Shown here: one piece after another, positions 52,821 to 61,813 of the stretch
How the letters are laid out: every line of letters begins with the position of its first letter
How positions within the stretch are numbered: position 1 is the first letter of the stretch
Source of the DNA: Kiloniellaceae bacterium
GTDB taxonomy: Bacteria; Pseudomonadota; Alphaproteobacteria; Kiloniellales; Kiloniellaceae
Length of the DNA stretch: 64,000 nucleotides
Direction: 5' to 3'
Assembly (NCBI GenBank): GCA_009377535.1
Contig: WHTV01000001.1
Location: 106,421-170,420, forward strand
Position numbers and translations under genes: made by a program
Notes under the pieces: generated by a model
What the model was told of the DNA's origin: nothing
Database searches by the model: none
The model's input: the letters and a program-made list of their open reading frames with translations, nothing else

Positions 52821-54071
52821 TCAGTCCTGCGGGACGACTTCTCGCGCCTCGGGATTGAGACGGCTGGCCACGGCGGTGGCGGCGTGGCCGACCGGCAGCG
52901 CCGTGCCGGTCTCCTCCGCCCGCTTCTCGCCGGAGACGAGGCGGTAGACCGCCAGCAGGGCGGTGGCGCCTTGCAGCAGTGCCAGGCAGGCGAAGAGGGC
53001 CGGCGCCCCCAGGTAGGTGATGGCGAGGCCGCCGGCCGGCGGGCCCAGAACGATGCCGACGTTCATCACCAGCACCAGCCCGCCGCTGGCCGCCACCATC
53101 TGCGCCGGCGCCAGGCGGTCGTTGGTGTGGGCGACGCCCAGGGAATAGAGCGGCAGGGTGAAAGCGCCGACCAGGGCGACGGCGGCGTAGAGCCAGGGGC
53201 CGTCGGCCAGGCGGGTGGCGGTCATCCAGACGGCGAGGCAGGCGATCAGCGCGACGCCGGCCGCCCCGGCGATCACCAGACGGCGATCGATGCGGTCGGA
53301 GAGGGCGCCGAGCGGGAACTGCCCGAGCACGCCGCCTAAGGTGCCTGCTGCGACCAGGAGCCCGACCTGGCTGGCGGGCAGGCCGATGGCGACGCCGAAG
53401 AGGCCGAGGCCGACGTAGAAGGCACCTTGCGAGAGGCCGTTGAGGAAGCTGACCGACAGGCCGAGGGGCGAGAGGCCGAAGAGTTCGCGCACCGAGAGCC
53501 TGGCCGGCGCCTCGAAGGCCTGGCCCCGATCGGCCGAGAGCAGCATGGGCACCAGCGACAGCGAGATCAGCACCGAGACGATGACGAAGAGGAGGTTGCC
53601 GTCGCGGTCCGGAATGCCGAGCAGCAGCTGGCCGAGCGCGACGCCGCCGGTCTGGGTGATGAAGTAGATGGAGAGCAGGCCGGCGCGGGTGCGGTTGTCG
53701 GCGCGGCCGTTCAGCCAGCTCTCCGCCACCACGTAGAGGCCCGGAAAGCAGAAGCCGGCCAGCGCCCGCATGGCGGCCCAGCTCCAGGGGTCGGCGGTCA
53801 CCATGTGGATCAGCGCGGCGGTGGAGCACAGCGAGGCCAGCGCGCCGAAGCTGCGGATATGGCCGACCCGGGCGACGATCTTCGGCGCGACGAGGCAGCC
53901 GAAGAGGGCCGCCAGCGGATAGGCCGCCTGCATGAAGGCGATCTCGGTCTGCGTGAAGCCGAGGTCCGTCGCGCGCAGCGTGAGGAGCGTCACCAGCAGG
54001 CCGTTGCTGATCATCAGCAGCAGCATGCCGAGGAACAGCGGCCAGGACTCCATGATGCCGCGGCGAAGCAC
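52821..54071 (-). CDS. MFS transporter (YcaD-like)
   Basis: 416 aa from a GTG at 54071, supported by GAGGAG 8 bp upstream. Twelve membrane helices; motif-A-like GCLVAPKIVARVGHIRSFG, and VVAESWLNGRADNRTRAGLLSIYFITQTGGVALGQLLLG, a stretch typical of the YcaD/MFS_1 group. The substrate is unknown. It is convergent with SulP (4-bp gap). Confidence 0.85.
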   Translation of the reverse strand: MLRRGIMESWPLFLGMLLLMISNGLLVTLLTLRATDLGFTQTEIAFMQAAYPLAALFGCLVAPKIVARVGHIRSFGALASLCSTAALIHMVTADPWSWAAMRALAGFCFPGLYVVAESWLNGRADNRTRAGLLSIYFITQTGGVALGQLLLGIPDRDGNLLFVIVSVLISLSLVPMLLSADRGQAFEAPARLSVRELFGLSPLGLSVSFLNGLSQGAFYVGLGLFGVAIGLPASQVGLLVAAGTLGGVLGQFPLGALSDRIDRRLVIAGAAGVALIACLAVWMTATRLADGPWLYAAVALVGAFTLPLYSLGVAHTNDRLAPAQMVAASGGLVLVMNVGIVLGPPAGGLAITYLGAPALFACLALLQGATALLAVYRLVSGEKRAEETGTALPVGHAATAVASRLNPEAREVVPQD

Positions 54072-54177
54072 TTGGGGGACTCCTCGATGAACGGAAAGGC
54101 CGCGACCTCCGCGGCCCCCTGCTCACCTATCCCAACTGCGCGGCGCTGCCAAGCTCAGTGAAGCGGCGCGGCTGCCT

Positions 54178-54618
54178 TTACCAGCTGCCGGTGTTCTGCA
54201 TCGAGGCCCAGGGCTCCTGGGGCGGCAGGGACTCGCCCTTTTGCAGCAGCTCGATGGAAATGTTGTCGGGCGAGCGCACGAAGGCCATGTGGCCGTCGCG
54301 CGGCGGGCGGTTGATGGTGACGCCGCCGTCCATCAGCTGCTGGCAGGTGGCGTAGATGTCGTCGACCCGGTAGGCGAGGTGGCCGAAGTTGCGCCCCCCG
54401 TCGTAATCTTCCGGGTCCCAGTTGTAGGTCAGCTCCACCAGCGGCGCCTGGCTCTCCTTGGCCTGCGCCACGTCTTCCGGCGCCGCCAGGAACACCAGGG
54501 TGAAGCGGCCCTTGTCGTTTTCCATGCGCCTGACCTCCTTGAGGCCCAGCTTGTTGCAGTAGAAGTCGAGCGAGGCGTCGAGGTCCTTCACCCGGACCAT
54601 GGTGTGCAGGTATTGCAT
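54178..54618 (-). CDS. gloA: Lactoylglutathione lyase / VOC-family protein
   Basis: 146 aa, one vicinal-oxygen-chelate fold of two modules. [44 protein letters not shown] starts like glyoxalase I; metal ligands appear as H5, the Glu of LVELTYNWD, the His of NFGHLAYRV and the Glu of ISIELLQ. It should convert the methylglyoxal-glutathione adduct to lactoylglutathione. Some relatives have other substrates, so the GloA name is likely but not certain. Confidence 0.82.
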   Translation of the reverse strand: MQYLHTMVRVKDLDASLDFYCNKLGLKEVRRMENDKGRFTLVFLAAPEDVAQAKESQAPLVELTYNWDPEDYDGGRNFGHLAYRVDDIYATCQQLMDGGVTINRPPRDGHMAFVRSPDNISIELLQKGESLPPQEPWASMQNTGSW

Positions 54619-54710
54619 CGATAACTCTTCCTGATTTTGTGGTTATAGTGGCAGGATCTGCCGGTAACTTAGTGCCAAGCCGGGCGCGATTCCAGAGGCG
54701 CACGAGAGCT

Positions 54711-54884
54711 CCCTCACCCAGCTTCGCCTAAGCTCGATCTCACGATCTCGCTAAGGCTACGCAGCCCTCTCCCCGAAGGGGCGAGGGATACAAGATTTTC
54801 CCTCTCCCCCAAAGCATTTGGGGGAGAGGGTTGCGCAGGCTTGGCAAGCGCGAAGCGCGCGCCTAGCCGAAGCTGGGTGAGGGG
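54711..54884. repeat. REP/MITE-like palindromic intergenic element
   Basis: CCCTCACCCAGCTTCG (54711-54726) is repeated in exact inverted form at 54868-54883, and the match continues imperfectly inward. Inside are two more palindromes, CCCTCTCCCCGAAGGGGCGAGGG and CCCTCTCCCCCAAAGCATTTGGGGGAGAGGG. No ORF is carried. Elements with this CCCTCTCCC...GGGAGAGGG makeup are widespread intergenic repeats in alphaproteobacteria. It is the only copy I see in the window and fills the gap upstream of gloA. Confidence 0.75.
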
Positions 54885-54906
54885 GCCTGCGCTCTGCGCC
54901 GCTGCC

Positions 54907-56820
54907 TCAGAACCCGAACATGTGGTCGAAGGAGAAGGCTTTCTCTCCGTGGGTGAGGCCGTGGTAGCCGAAGAGGCGGCAGGTGGTGTCGCGGATGATG
55001 ACGTAGCCTTCCGGCCCGGCCGCCTTCATGTCGGCGGCGGAGAAGTAGTCCGTCGGCGTCCACAGCAGGGAGCCGCCGCAGGCGATGCGAACCTCGTGCT
55101 CGGCCAGCGCCTCGCCGTTGCTGTCGTGCAGGATGAGCGTCGTCTGGCTCTCGGCGTGCCAGGGCGTCGAGGCCGGGTAGATGAGGTGGCAGAGCGCCGC
55201 GTAGGGCGCCGGGCCGAAGGAGAGGAACAGGCGCGTGGAAAGCCCCGGCGCGCGCCCGGCGTAGGACTGCGGCTCGCCCTTGTAGGTCAGCACGGCATTG
55301 AAGATGTGGGCGCCGAAAGAGGTCTCGGCGATGTGGCCGGAGGCCTTGTCCTCGTAGCGGAACAGGCCGTGCAGCCAGCCGTCGGCCTCGCCGCCCTCGG
55401 CGAAGTCGTAGACCAGCTCCATGTGGCCCCAATCGGCCTCGCCGCCGTTCAGCAGTTCGGCGACGTCGACGAGCGTCGCGTGGTTGCGCGGCAGCTTGCC
55501 GAGCGCGCGGCCGCCGATCTCGCGGCCGTCGGGGTCGTAGGCGTAGAGCGCTAACGGCAGGTTGGCCTGGCAGGTCGACATCGGCGTCGGCAGCGCGAGG
55601 GAGCGGAAGCGCCCGCGCGGCAGAATCGGCGCCGGCAGGATGAAGCCCTTGCCGAGCAAGTTGGCGAGCTCCGGGATGCGCGGGTCGGGCTTCAGGTCGA
55701 CCCGCTCTACGTTGGCGTGGGCGATGCGGCGGCGCGGCGGCGTGTCGACGCCGTTTGTGATGACTTCGTAGCGCGGCCGCACGAAGTGCTTGCCGGCCTG
55801 CACCTCGATCTGCTGCGGCCAGCGCGCTTTGGGCAGCAGCTCGGCGGTGTCGATGGCGAGCGTGCCGAAGGGCGGGATCTCGCGTTCGAGCCAGGCGATG
55901 GCGTCCTCGCCCATGAGGTTGAGGCCGACGCTGCCGGCAGGCATCGGCGCCGGGTGGCTGTTCTGCACCCAGAGCAGCACCTGCTCGTTGTTGCGCGGCG
56001 CCGGCAGGCCGGCGTAGAGGTCGGCCGGCCAGGAGTTGGCGTCGTGGGTGCAGGACAGCGCCTCGTCGCCATCGCTGTCGCCGTAGATGTCGAGCGCGTA
56101 CTTCACGATGTCATGCCCGGCGACGCCGCAGACGTGCAGGAAGAGGCTGCCGGTGAAGTCGTCGAGGCCGAAGCGTTGGCGCACCTGCTGGGAATCGATC
56201 ACCACGCTGGCGCCCGCGCCGGGCAGCGGGTCCGACCACTCGGCGAGCGGCCGGCCGCCCTGGTCCATGAGGCAGCACCAGGCGGCGGGCGCCGTGGCGC
56301 CATAGGTCGACCAGTAGTTGGCGGTGGCGAGGCGCGTGTGGAGGCCCGCGCCGTCGCGGAAGAGCACCAGGTTGGTGGCGAAGTTCAGGCTGTCGAGATA
56401 GTTGCGCCGATTGGTCAGCATCGCCTCGGGCAGGCGCAGGGCATCGAGGCTCACCACCTCGGCGCCCGATGGCAGCAGGTGGCCGATGTGGGCGATCAGG
56501 CGTTCCGCATCGAAGGCGGTGACGAAGACCTTCTTCGCCTTGCAGCCCGGCAGGTCGGTCACCGGTTGGGCCTGGTGCCTCAGGATCTCGCCGATGTCCT
56601 CGAGGTCCTGCACGTAGACCGCGGCGATGTCGAGACCGCCGATGTCGTAGATCTCGGCGAAGGCGCGGGCGTAGCCGAGCGGATCGTAGATCGCCACGGA
56701 GCCGCCGGCGAGCTCGCCCAGCAGCTTTGCCGCCTGGCGCGCGGCCAGCGGATGGCCGATGGCCTTGAAGAAGGCGTTGCCGCCCTTGGCATTGCTGAAG
56801 GTCTCGATGTTCAGGGCCAT
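54907..56820 (-). CDS. Unknown 637-aa protein with repeated beta-rich modules
   Basis: I do not recognise the family. Residues 1-150 look like an alpha/beta domain (GGSVAIYDPLGYARAFAEIYDI, KKVFVTAFDAERLIAHIGHLLPSGAEVVSLDALRLP) ending in YLDSLNFATNLVLFRDGAGLHTRLATANYW. The rest is beta-rich and seems to hold about four copies of one unit: a D-x-G-x-x-(L/I) turn, then a V/L-I-D-x-x-(E/Q)-L step (QGGRPLAEW..ASVVIDSQQV; AWLEREIPPFGTLAIDTAELL; PDGREIGGRA..ATLVDVAELL; SNGEALAEHE). No signal peptide or membrane helix is seen. It lies 34 bp after an Fe(II) oxygenase gene in an apparent operon. Confidence 0.65.
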   Translation of the reverse strand: MALNIETFSNAKGGNAFFKAIGHPLAARQAAKLLGELAGGSVAIYDPLGYARAFAEIYDIGGLDIAAVYVQDLEDIGEILRHQAQPVTDLPGCKAKKVFVTAFDAERLIAHIGHLLPSGAEVVSLDALRLPEAMLTNRRNYLDSLNFATNLVLFRDGAGLHTRLATANYWSTYGATAPAAWCCLMDQGGRPLAEWSDPLPGAGASVVIDSQQVRQRFGLDDFTGSLFLHVCGVAGHDIVKYALDIYGDSDGDEALSCTHDANSWPADLYAGLPAPRNNEQVLLWVQNSHPAPMPAGSVGLNLMGEDAIAWLEREIPPFGTLAIDTAELLPKARWPQQIEVQAGKHFVRPRYEVITNGVDTPPRRRIAHANVERVDLKPDPRIPELANLLGKGFILPAPILPRGRFRSLALPTPMSTCQANLPLALYAYDPDGREIGGRALGKLPRNHATLVDVAELLNGGEADWGHMELVYDFAEGGEADGWLHGLFRYEDKASGHIAETSFGAHIFNAVLTYKGEPQSYAGRAPGLSTRLFLSFGPAPYAALCHLIYPASTPWHAESQTTLILHDSNGEALAEHEVRIACGGSLLWTPTDYFSAADMKAAGPEGYVIIRDTTCRLFGYHGLTHGEKAFSFDHMFGF

Positions 56821-56854
56821 AAGCTTCTCGAAAACACTCTCTGGTAGGGCCGCA

Positions 56855-57586
56855 TCACTTGCCGAAGCGCAGCAGCTTCTTGGTCCAGGCGGAAAGGGCG
56901 TGGCGCCTGAGTTCCCTGTTGAGGACCCCTTGGTCGGTCAGCCAGTTCAGCTGGATCGAGCGGCGGGGGCCGACGAAGGCCTTGTGGCCGTGCCAGGCCT
57001 GCGGCGAGCAGCGGAAGGCGACCAGCGTGCCGGCCTCGGGCGGCACCTCGGCGGCATAGTCCTCCAGGTCGTCGGGTCCGTTCAGCATGCGCAGGCGCCC
57101 GCCGTCGGACTCCCAGGCGCTGTTCACGTAGATCAGGGCGGTGACCAGCTTGGTCTTCGAATCCGTGTGGATGGCGCCGTCCTTGGCGCGCGACTGGCCG
57201 CGCAGCGTGACCATGGTGGGCCGCCCGGAAAGATCGATCTCGAACTTCCGCTCGAAGGCCGAGGTCACCGCTGGGCCCTGCAACTCGTCCAGCAGCGCCG
57301 TGAAGGCCGGACCGCATTTCAGGCTGCTGGAGGGGAAGCTGCCGCCGCTCTCGATCGCTGGAAAGTCGCGCTCGACCGCCGCCAGCGCCTCGCGCTTCAG
57401 GAAGCCCGGCACGATGAGGAAGTCGAAGGGCGCCCGCTGCAAGGCCGTGGCCGCGAAGCGTTCGAGGTCGAGGCGCGGGGAGCGCGGCGTGGTTTCGGTG
57501 GCGAGGCTCGACAAGCGGCAGATCCCTAGAGTCGTCGCTGGGCTGTCGTCACGGCGCGGTCGTCGTTCGGCGATGCCCTCAAGCAA
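56855..57586 (-). CDS. 2OG-Fe(II) oxygenase family protein
   Basis: Up to 243 aa; the ORF starts at a TTG (57586) and another TTG at 57514 with AGGGA upstream is possible, as no ATG occurs early. The prolyl-hydroxylase-like core has the HxD pair in KDGAIHTDSKTKLVTALIYVNSAWESDGGRLRML, the distal His in SPQAWHGHKAF and the 2-oxoglutarate Arg in GPRRSIQLNWL. It hydroxylates an unknown substrate. It sits between an ELM1-family gene (41-bp gap) and the 637-aa protein, either of which, or their product, could be its partner. Confidence 0.85.
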   Translation of the reverse strand: MLEGIAERRPRRDDSPATTLGICRLSSLATETTPRSPRLDLERFAATALQRAPFDFLIVPGFLKREALAAVERDFPAIESGGSFPSSSLKCGPAFTALLDELQGPAVTSAFERKFEIDLSGRPTMVTLRGQSRAKDGAIHTDSKTKLVTALIYVNSAWESDGGRLRMLNGPDDLEDYAAEVPPEAGTLVAFRCSPQAWHGHKAFVGPRRSIQLNWLTDQGVLNRELRRHALSAWTKKLLRFGK

Positions 57587-57627
57587 AGCATTTAAGACCC
57601 CTGCGGCGAAAGATCAAACGACCGCGA

Positions 57628-58665
57628 TCAGTGCTGACGCGCCGCGAGGCGCCGACGGATCTCCGCGGCGGCCCGACGGGTCTCCGCCAGCGGCGTATAG
57701 GTCCAGTCCTCCAGCGCGCCGGTGAAGGGCCGCGCGATGCCGGCCGCGGCGAGGGTCTCGTGGAAGCGGGCGAACTTGGCCGAGCGGCCGCGCAGGTGGA
57801 CGACGTGCACCGGTTTGCCGGTGCTGGCGGCCTCGGAAACCATATTCACCGAGTCGCCGGTCACCACGACGTGGTCGGCCAGCGCCAGCATGCCGAAGTA
57901 GGGATTCTCGCCCTGTCCGTCCCAGATCTCCGCCGGCAGGCCGGCAAGGCCGCGGTGCAGCACCTCCTCGTTGCGCGCGCCGGTACGCCGCGAGGTGGTG
58001 ACCATGAGACCCCAGCCCGCGCGTGCAAGCGCCGCCAGCCGGCCGGTCAGCTGCGTCATGGTGGCGACGTCGAGGCGAAAGACCTTGTTGTCGCCGCCGA
58101 TGAGCACGGCCAGACGCCTTTCCGGCAGGTGGGCGTAGCGCGGCGCGAAGTGCGCCGCCGCCTCGGCCAGGCGCTCGGGCGTCACGCGGCCGAGGGCGCC
58201 GCGGGTGGTCAGCACGTTCGCGGCGCGCAGGCGGTCGTGCTCCGGCGTGACGATGAGGTCGATGGCGGCGGGATCGATGGCCGGGTTCTGGATCTGCACC
58301 GTGAAGGTGCGCCCGCCGCTCAGGTGCCGGATGTCGCGGGTCAACGGCACGGTCTGGCGGCCGCTGGCAATCCACAGGTCGGGCCAGGGCGGTGCCAGGC
58401 GGTCGCCCTTGGGTCCCAGGGTGCTGAGCGGATCCTTGATGAGCCCCGCCGGCAGCCAGCGCCAGGGCTTGCCGACCGATACCCGCTTCACCTCGGCTTC
58501 GAGCCCGAGCGCCTCGGCGAGGCCGCGGCATTGGATCTCCATGCCCGCCTTGCCGTCGGTCACCACCCAGCAGGTCAGCTCGACCGGCGCTGCGGGAGCG
58601 GCGTCCGGCGCCGGGGCGGCGCGGCCTTCGGAGTCTGTCTGGGGCGTGAATTCAGGCCGGTTCAT
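57628..58665 (-). CDS. ELM1-family protein (mitochondrial fission ELM1-like, GT-like fold)
   Basis: 345 aa from the ATG at 58665; the longer ORF-track form runs into the Lrp region. The conserved start CWVVTDGKAGMEIQCRGLAEALGLEAEVKRV, the middle GRQTVPLTRDIRHLSGGRTFTVQIQNPAIDPAAIDLIVTPEHDRLRAANVLTTRGALGRV, LAVLIGGDNKVFRLD and HVVVTGDSVNMVSEAASTGKPVHVVHL mark the ELM1 family. The last part looks like the donor-binding half of a GT-B glycosyltransferase. The bacterial role is unknown. It is the first gene of the set with the oxygenase and the 637-aa protein. Confidence 0.88.
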   Translation of the reverse strand: MNRPEFTPQTDSEGRAAPAPDAAPAAPVELTCWVVTDGKAGMEIQCRGLAEALGLEAEVKRVSVGKPWRWLPAGLIKDPLSTLGPKGDRLAPPWPDLWIASGRQTVPLTRDIRHLSGGRTFTVQIQNPAIDPAAIDLIVTPEHDRLRAANVLTTRGALGRVTPERLAEAAAHFAPRYAHLPERRLAVLIGGDNKVFRLDVATMTQLTGRLAALARAGWGLMVTTSRRTGARNEEVLHRGLAGLPAEIWDGQGENPYFGMLALADHVVVTGDSVNMVSEAASTGKPVHVVHLRGRSAKFARFHETLAAAGIARPFTGALEDWTYTPLAETRRAAAEIRRRLAARQH

Positions 58666-58781
58666 GGCGGGCCGGACTATGGCCGCGCGCCCTTGCCGGT
58701 GCAAGGGTGAAGCGGCGGCGCCCGGTCGCCGCTTTGCGCCGGTTTTGCACAGGCGAGGGGGCTTGCCAGTAAGGGGTTGCC

Positions 58782-58798
58782 GGGTAATATTGTTACCC
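58782..58798. promoter_or_regulatory. Candidate Lrp operator
   Basis: GGGTAA-TATTG-TTACCC, a perfect 6-bp dyad, 51 bp upstream of the Lrp-family gene. The length and AT-rich centre fit Lrp/AsnC sites, so autoregulation is likely; it is also 116 bp from the divergent ELM1 gene. Confidence 0.5.
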
Positions 58799-58848
58799 AG
58801 TGGCCGCAGCGGCGGGCGCGAACCTGTCTTCTCGTACCGAGGGTGCCT

Positions 58849-59349
58849 ATGCGCCGGGTCAAGTTGGACCGAATCGATCTGCAGATTCTGCAGGATCTCC
58901 AGGAAGACGGGCGGATTACCAACGTGGAGCTGGCGCGCCGTGCCGGCATCTCCGCCCCGCCCTGCCTCAGGCGCGTCCGCGCGCTGGAGGAAGCCGGCTA
59001 CATCAAGGGCTATCACGCCGACCTGGATGCTGAAGAGCTCGGCTTCGAGGTGACCTTTTTCGCCCTTATCGGCCTCGACAGCCAGTCGGAGAACGTGCTC
59101 GACAAGTTCGAGTCCCTGGTCGGCGGCTGGCCGGAGGTGCGCGAGTGCCACATGGCGCGCGGGCCGGACGACTTCGTGCTGCGCCTGGTGGCACGCAACA
59201 CCGCGCACGAGAACGAACTGACCCGGCGGCTGACCTCGGCCGCCCACGTGGTCACGGTGAAGACCATCCAGGTCATCCGCACCGCCAAGTCCACCCCGGG
59301 CGTGCCCATCGACATCGCCCAGGGCGTCGAACCGGCCAGCCACGACTAA
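58849..59349 (+). CDS. Lrp/AsnC-family transcriptional regulator
   Basis: 166 aa from the ATG at 58849. Helix-turn-helix LDRIDLQILQDLQEDGRITNVELARRAGISAPPCLRRVRALEEAGYIKGYHADLD, then the RAM domain (VTFFALIGLDSQSENVLDKFESLVGGWPEVRECHMARGPDDFVLRLVA). The C-terminal 25 residues extend beyond the usual end. It lies 221 bp before a branched-chain amino acid binding protein gene, so Lrp-type control of that transporter by leucine or a related amino acid is a good guess. Confidence 0.9.
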   Translation: MRRVKLDRIDLQILQDLQEDGRITNVELARRAGISAPPCLRRVRALEEAGYIKGYHADLDAEELGFEVTFFALIGLDSQSENVLDKFESLVGGWPEVRECHMARGPDDFVLRLVARNTAHENELTRRLTSAAHVVTVKTIQVIRTAKSTPGVPIDIAQGVEPASHD

Positions 59350-59570
59350 AATTCGTTCGCGCGGCGCAGGGTCTCTCACGCGAGAGGCTTCACGCGCGCA
59401 AGGCGAATGCTATGCTCGTGTTCGAACGAACAACGGGGCGCCGTCGGCCTGGTCGGCGGCGCGCGCTCCGGCGGAAGAAGCTTGCAACAACGCCGGTGCT
59501 GGACGCCGTGCCGCCGCTGGCCTACAAGGCGGCCCCAGCGCCGAAAATATTCTGCGGAAAGGAAATTTCC

Positions 59571-60812
59571 ATGCCATCTTGGCCACTTAAGCTGTCTGCC
59601 CCGGCAGGCAGGAAACTCGCAACGGTCGCCGCTGCTTCGCTCTGCGCGGCCACCGCTCTGGGCGGCAGCGCCCTGGCGCAGGACGTGAAGATCGGCCTCG
59701 TCGGCGGCATCTCCGGCCCCATCGCCGCCTTGGCGCCGCCGATGATCAACGCCTCCAAGCTGGCGATCGAGCACGTGAACGCGCAGGGCGGCCTGCTCGG
59801 CGGGCGGAAGCTGGTCGCCGTGGTCGGTGATTCGGCCTGCAGCCAGCAGGGCGGCGCCGACGCCGCCACCAAGGCGGTCAACGTCGAGCAGGTGGTCGCC
59901 ATGGTTGGCCCCTACTGCTCCGGCGCTACCCTGGCCGCCGCCAACTCGGTGACCATTCCGGCCGGCGTCGTGATGATCTCGCCCTCGGCCACGTCGCCGG
60001 AGCTGACCACGCTGAACGACAAGGACCTGGTGTTCCGCACCGCGCCCTCGGACAGCTTCCAGGGCCAGGCTCTGGCCCGCAAGCTGCTGGCAGAGGGCAC
60101 CCAGAAAGCGGCCGTCGCCTTCCTCAACAACGACTACGGCAAAGGTTTCGCCGAGGCCTTCCGCAGCGAGTTCGAGGCCCAGGGCGGCGAGATCGCCGGC
60201 TACTCAGCCCACGAGGACGGCAAGGCCTCCTATCGGTCCGAACTGGCCGAGCTGGCCGCCAAGGGCGCCGAGACGCTGGTGCTGATCGACTACGGCGACG
60301 GTGCCGGCATGACCATCCTGCGCCAGGCCCTGGAGAACGGCTTTTTCTCTAAGTTCGTCGGCGGTGACGGCATGAAGACCGATGCCCTGGTCAATGCGCT
60401 GGGCGCCGAGAACCTGGAGAGCTTCACCACCTCGGCGCCGGTCGGCGCGGAGTCGGCGGGCCTCGACGTGTTCAACGAACTCTTTGCGGCGGCCGGCGGC
60501 GACCAGAGTGCGGTCTACGCCACCACCTCCTATGATGCCACCTTCCTGCTGGCCCTGGCCATCGAGAAGGCTGGTGCGGCGGACCGCTCGAAGATCTCCC
60601 AGGCGCTGCGCGAAGTCGCCTCGGCGCCGGGCGAGGTCATTCTGCCGGGCGAGTGGGAGAAGGCCCGCCAGCTGCTTGCCGAAGGCAAGGACATCGACTA
60701 CCAGGGTGCGGCTGGCGATCACGAGTTCGACGAGAACGGCGACGTGCCGGGCGTCTACGCCCTCTTCGCCGTGGCCGACGGCAGCCTGAAGATGGTCTCC
60801 GCCATCGAATAG
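59571..60812 (+). CDS. Branched-chain amino acid ABC transporter substrate-binding protein
   Basis: 413 aa from the ATG at 59571 (AAGGA about 9 bp upstream). Signal peptide KLATVAAASLCAATALGGSALA, cut before QDVKIGLVGGISGPIAAL. The periplasmic-binding fold of the LivJ/LivK type is clear: GPYCSGATLAAANSVTIPAGVVMISPSATSPELT, VAFLNNDYGKGFAEAFRSEFEAQGG. It delivers leucine-type or related ligands to LivHMGF, whose genes lie next door on the opposite strand. A true amide or other amino acid ligand is possible in this family. Confidence 0.92.
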   Translation: MPSWPLKLSAPAGRKLATVAAASLCAATALGGSALAQDVKIGLVGGISGPIAALAPPMINASKLAIEHVNAQGGLLGGRKLVAVVGDSACSQQGGADAATKAVNVEQVVAMVGPYCSGATLAAANSVTIPAGVVMISPSATSPELTTLNDKDLVFRTAPSDSFQGQALARKLLAEGTQKAAVAFLNNDYGKGFAEAFRSEFEAQGGEIAGYSAHEDGKASYRSELAELAAKGAETLVLIDYGDGAGMTILRQALENGFFSKFVGGDGMKTDALVNALGAENLESFTTSAPVGAESAGLDVFNELFAAAGGDQSAVYATTSYDATFLLALAIEKAGAADRSKISQALREVASAPGEVILPGEWEKARQLLAEGKDIDYQGAAGDHEFDENGDVPGVYALFAVADGSLKMVSAIE

Positions 60813-60840
60813 CGACGAGTCCGCGTGGCGGCGGGGGCGC

Positions 60841-61800
60841 TCAGCTTCCGCCGCCGCCGGTCTTCCGCCCAGCGCGCGTGGGATCTTCCGGCAGCAGTCC
60901 CTCCGGCCGGAAGCGCAGCACCAGCTGCAGCATCAGCCCGATCAGGAAGGCCCGGATGTACTTGGCCTGGATGGCCATCTCCGTCGGCAGCTGATCGGTC
61001 GCGAACTCCGTCATCGACCAGATGATCCACACCACGGCAGCGCCGAGGATGGCGCCGCGATTGTTCCCGGAGCCGCCGAGGATCAGCATGATCCAGATGA
61101 GGAAGGTGGTGATCATGGGATCGATGCCTTCGGGCGTGATCGACCGGTTGAAGTGGGCCAGCAGCGCGCCGCCGAGGCCCATCAGGCAGGCCCCGAAAAG
61201 GAAGGCCTGGAGCCGGCGGAAGGCGATGTCCTTGCCGAGCGAGGCGGCCGCCGTCTCATTGTCGCGGATCGCCCGCATCATGCGGCCCCAGGGCGAGCGG
61301 AACTGGTGCTCGACCAGCAGGTAGACGAGCGCCAGGCAGAACAGCACCAATCCCAGGTAGGCAAGCTGCGAGAAGAGGTAGTCGAGATCGCCGAAGGGCC
61401 GCGGCAGGTTGTTGAGTCCGCGTGCCGAGTTGGTCAGCCAGTCCTCCGACTTGGCGACCAGGCGGATGATCTCCGCCACGCCGATGGTGGCGACCGCCAG
61501 GTAATCGGAGCGGAAGCGCAGCGTGATTTTGCCGATCGGCCAGGCAATCAGCCCGGCCATGACCATGGCCCCGATCCAGCCGACTGCCACTGGCAGTTCG
61601 AAGCCGCCGAGGCGGCCCTCGACCGCCGGCCCCGTGAGGATCGCGGAGGTATAGGCGCCGACCGCGAAGAAGCCGGCGATACCGGCGTTGAACAGGCCGG
61701 TCAGCCCCCACTGGATGTTGAGGCCCAGCGCCAGGATGGCGTAGATGCCGATGAAGATCGCCATGAAGACCGCGTAGTTCAGCAGGCCGAGCCATTCCAT
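60841..61800 (-). CDS. livM: Branched-chain amino acid ABC transporter permease LivM
   Basis: 319 aa, about nine to ten membrane helices. NYAVFMAIFIGIYAILALGLNIQWGLTGLFNAGIAGFFAVGAY is the family start and AAASLGKDIAFRRLQAFLFGACLMGLGGALLAHFNRSITPEG the EAA-like coupling region. It forms the channel with LivH. It lies 13 bp after livH and ends 28 bp from the convergent binding-protein gene. Confidence 0.93.
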   Translation of the reverse strand: MEWLGLLNYAVFMAIFIGIYAILALGLNIQWGLTGLFNAGIAGFFAVGAYTSAILTGPAVEGRLGGFELPVAVGWIGAMVMAGLIAWPIGKITLRFRSDYLAVATIGVAEIIRLVAKSEDWLTNSARGLNNLPRPFGDLDYLFSQLAYLGLVLFCLALVYLLVEHQFRSPWGRMMRAIRDNETAAASLGKDIAFRRLQAFLFGACLMGLGGALLAHFNRSITPEGIDPMITTFLIWIMLILGGSGNNRGAILGAAVVWIIWSMTEFATDQLPTEMAIQAKYIRAFLIGLMLQLVLRFRPEGLLPEDPTRAGRKTGGGGS

Positions 61801-61813
61801 CGCGGGTCTCTCC

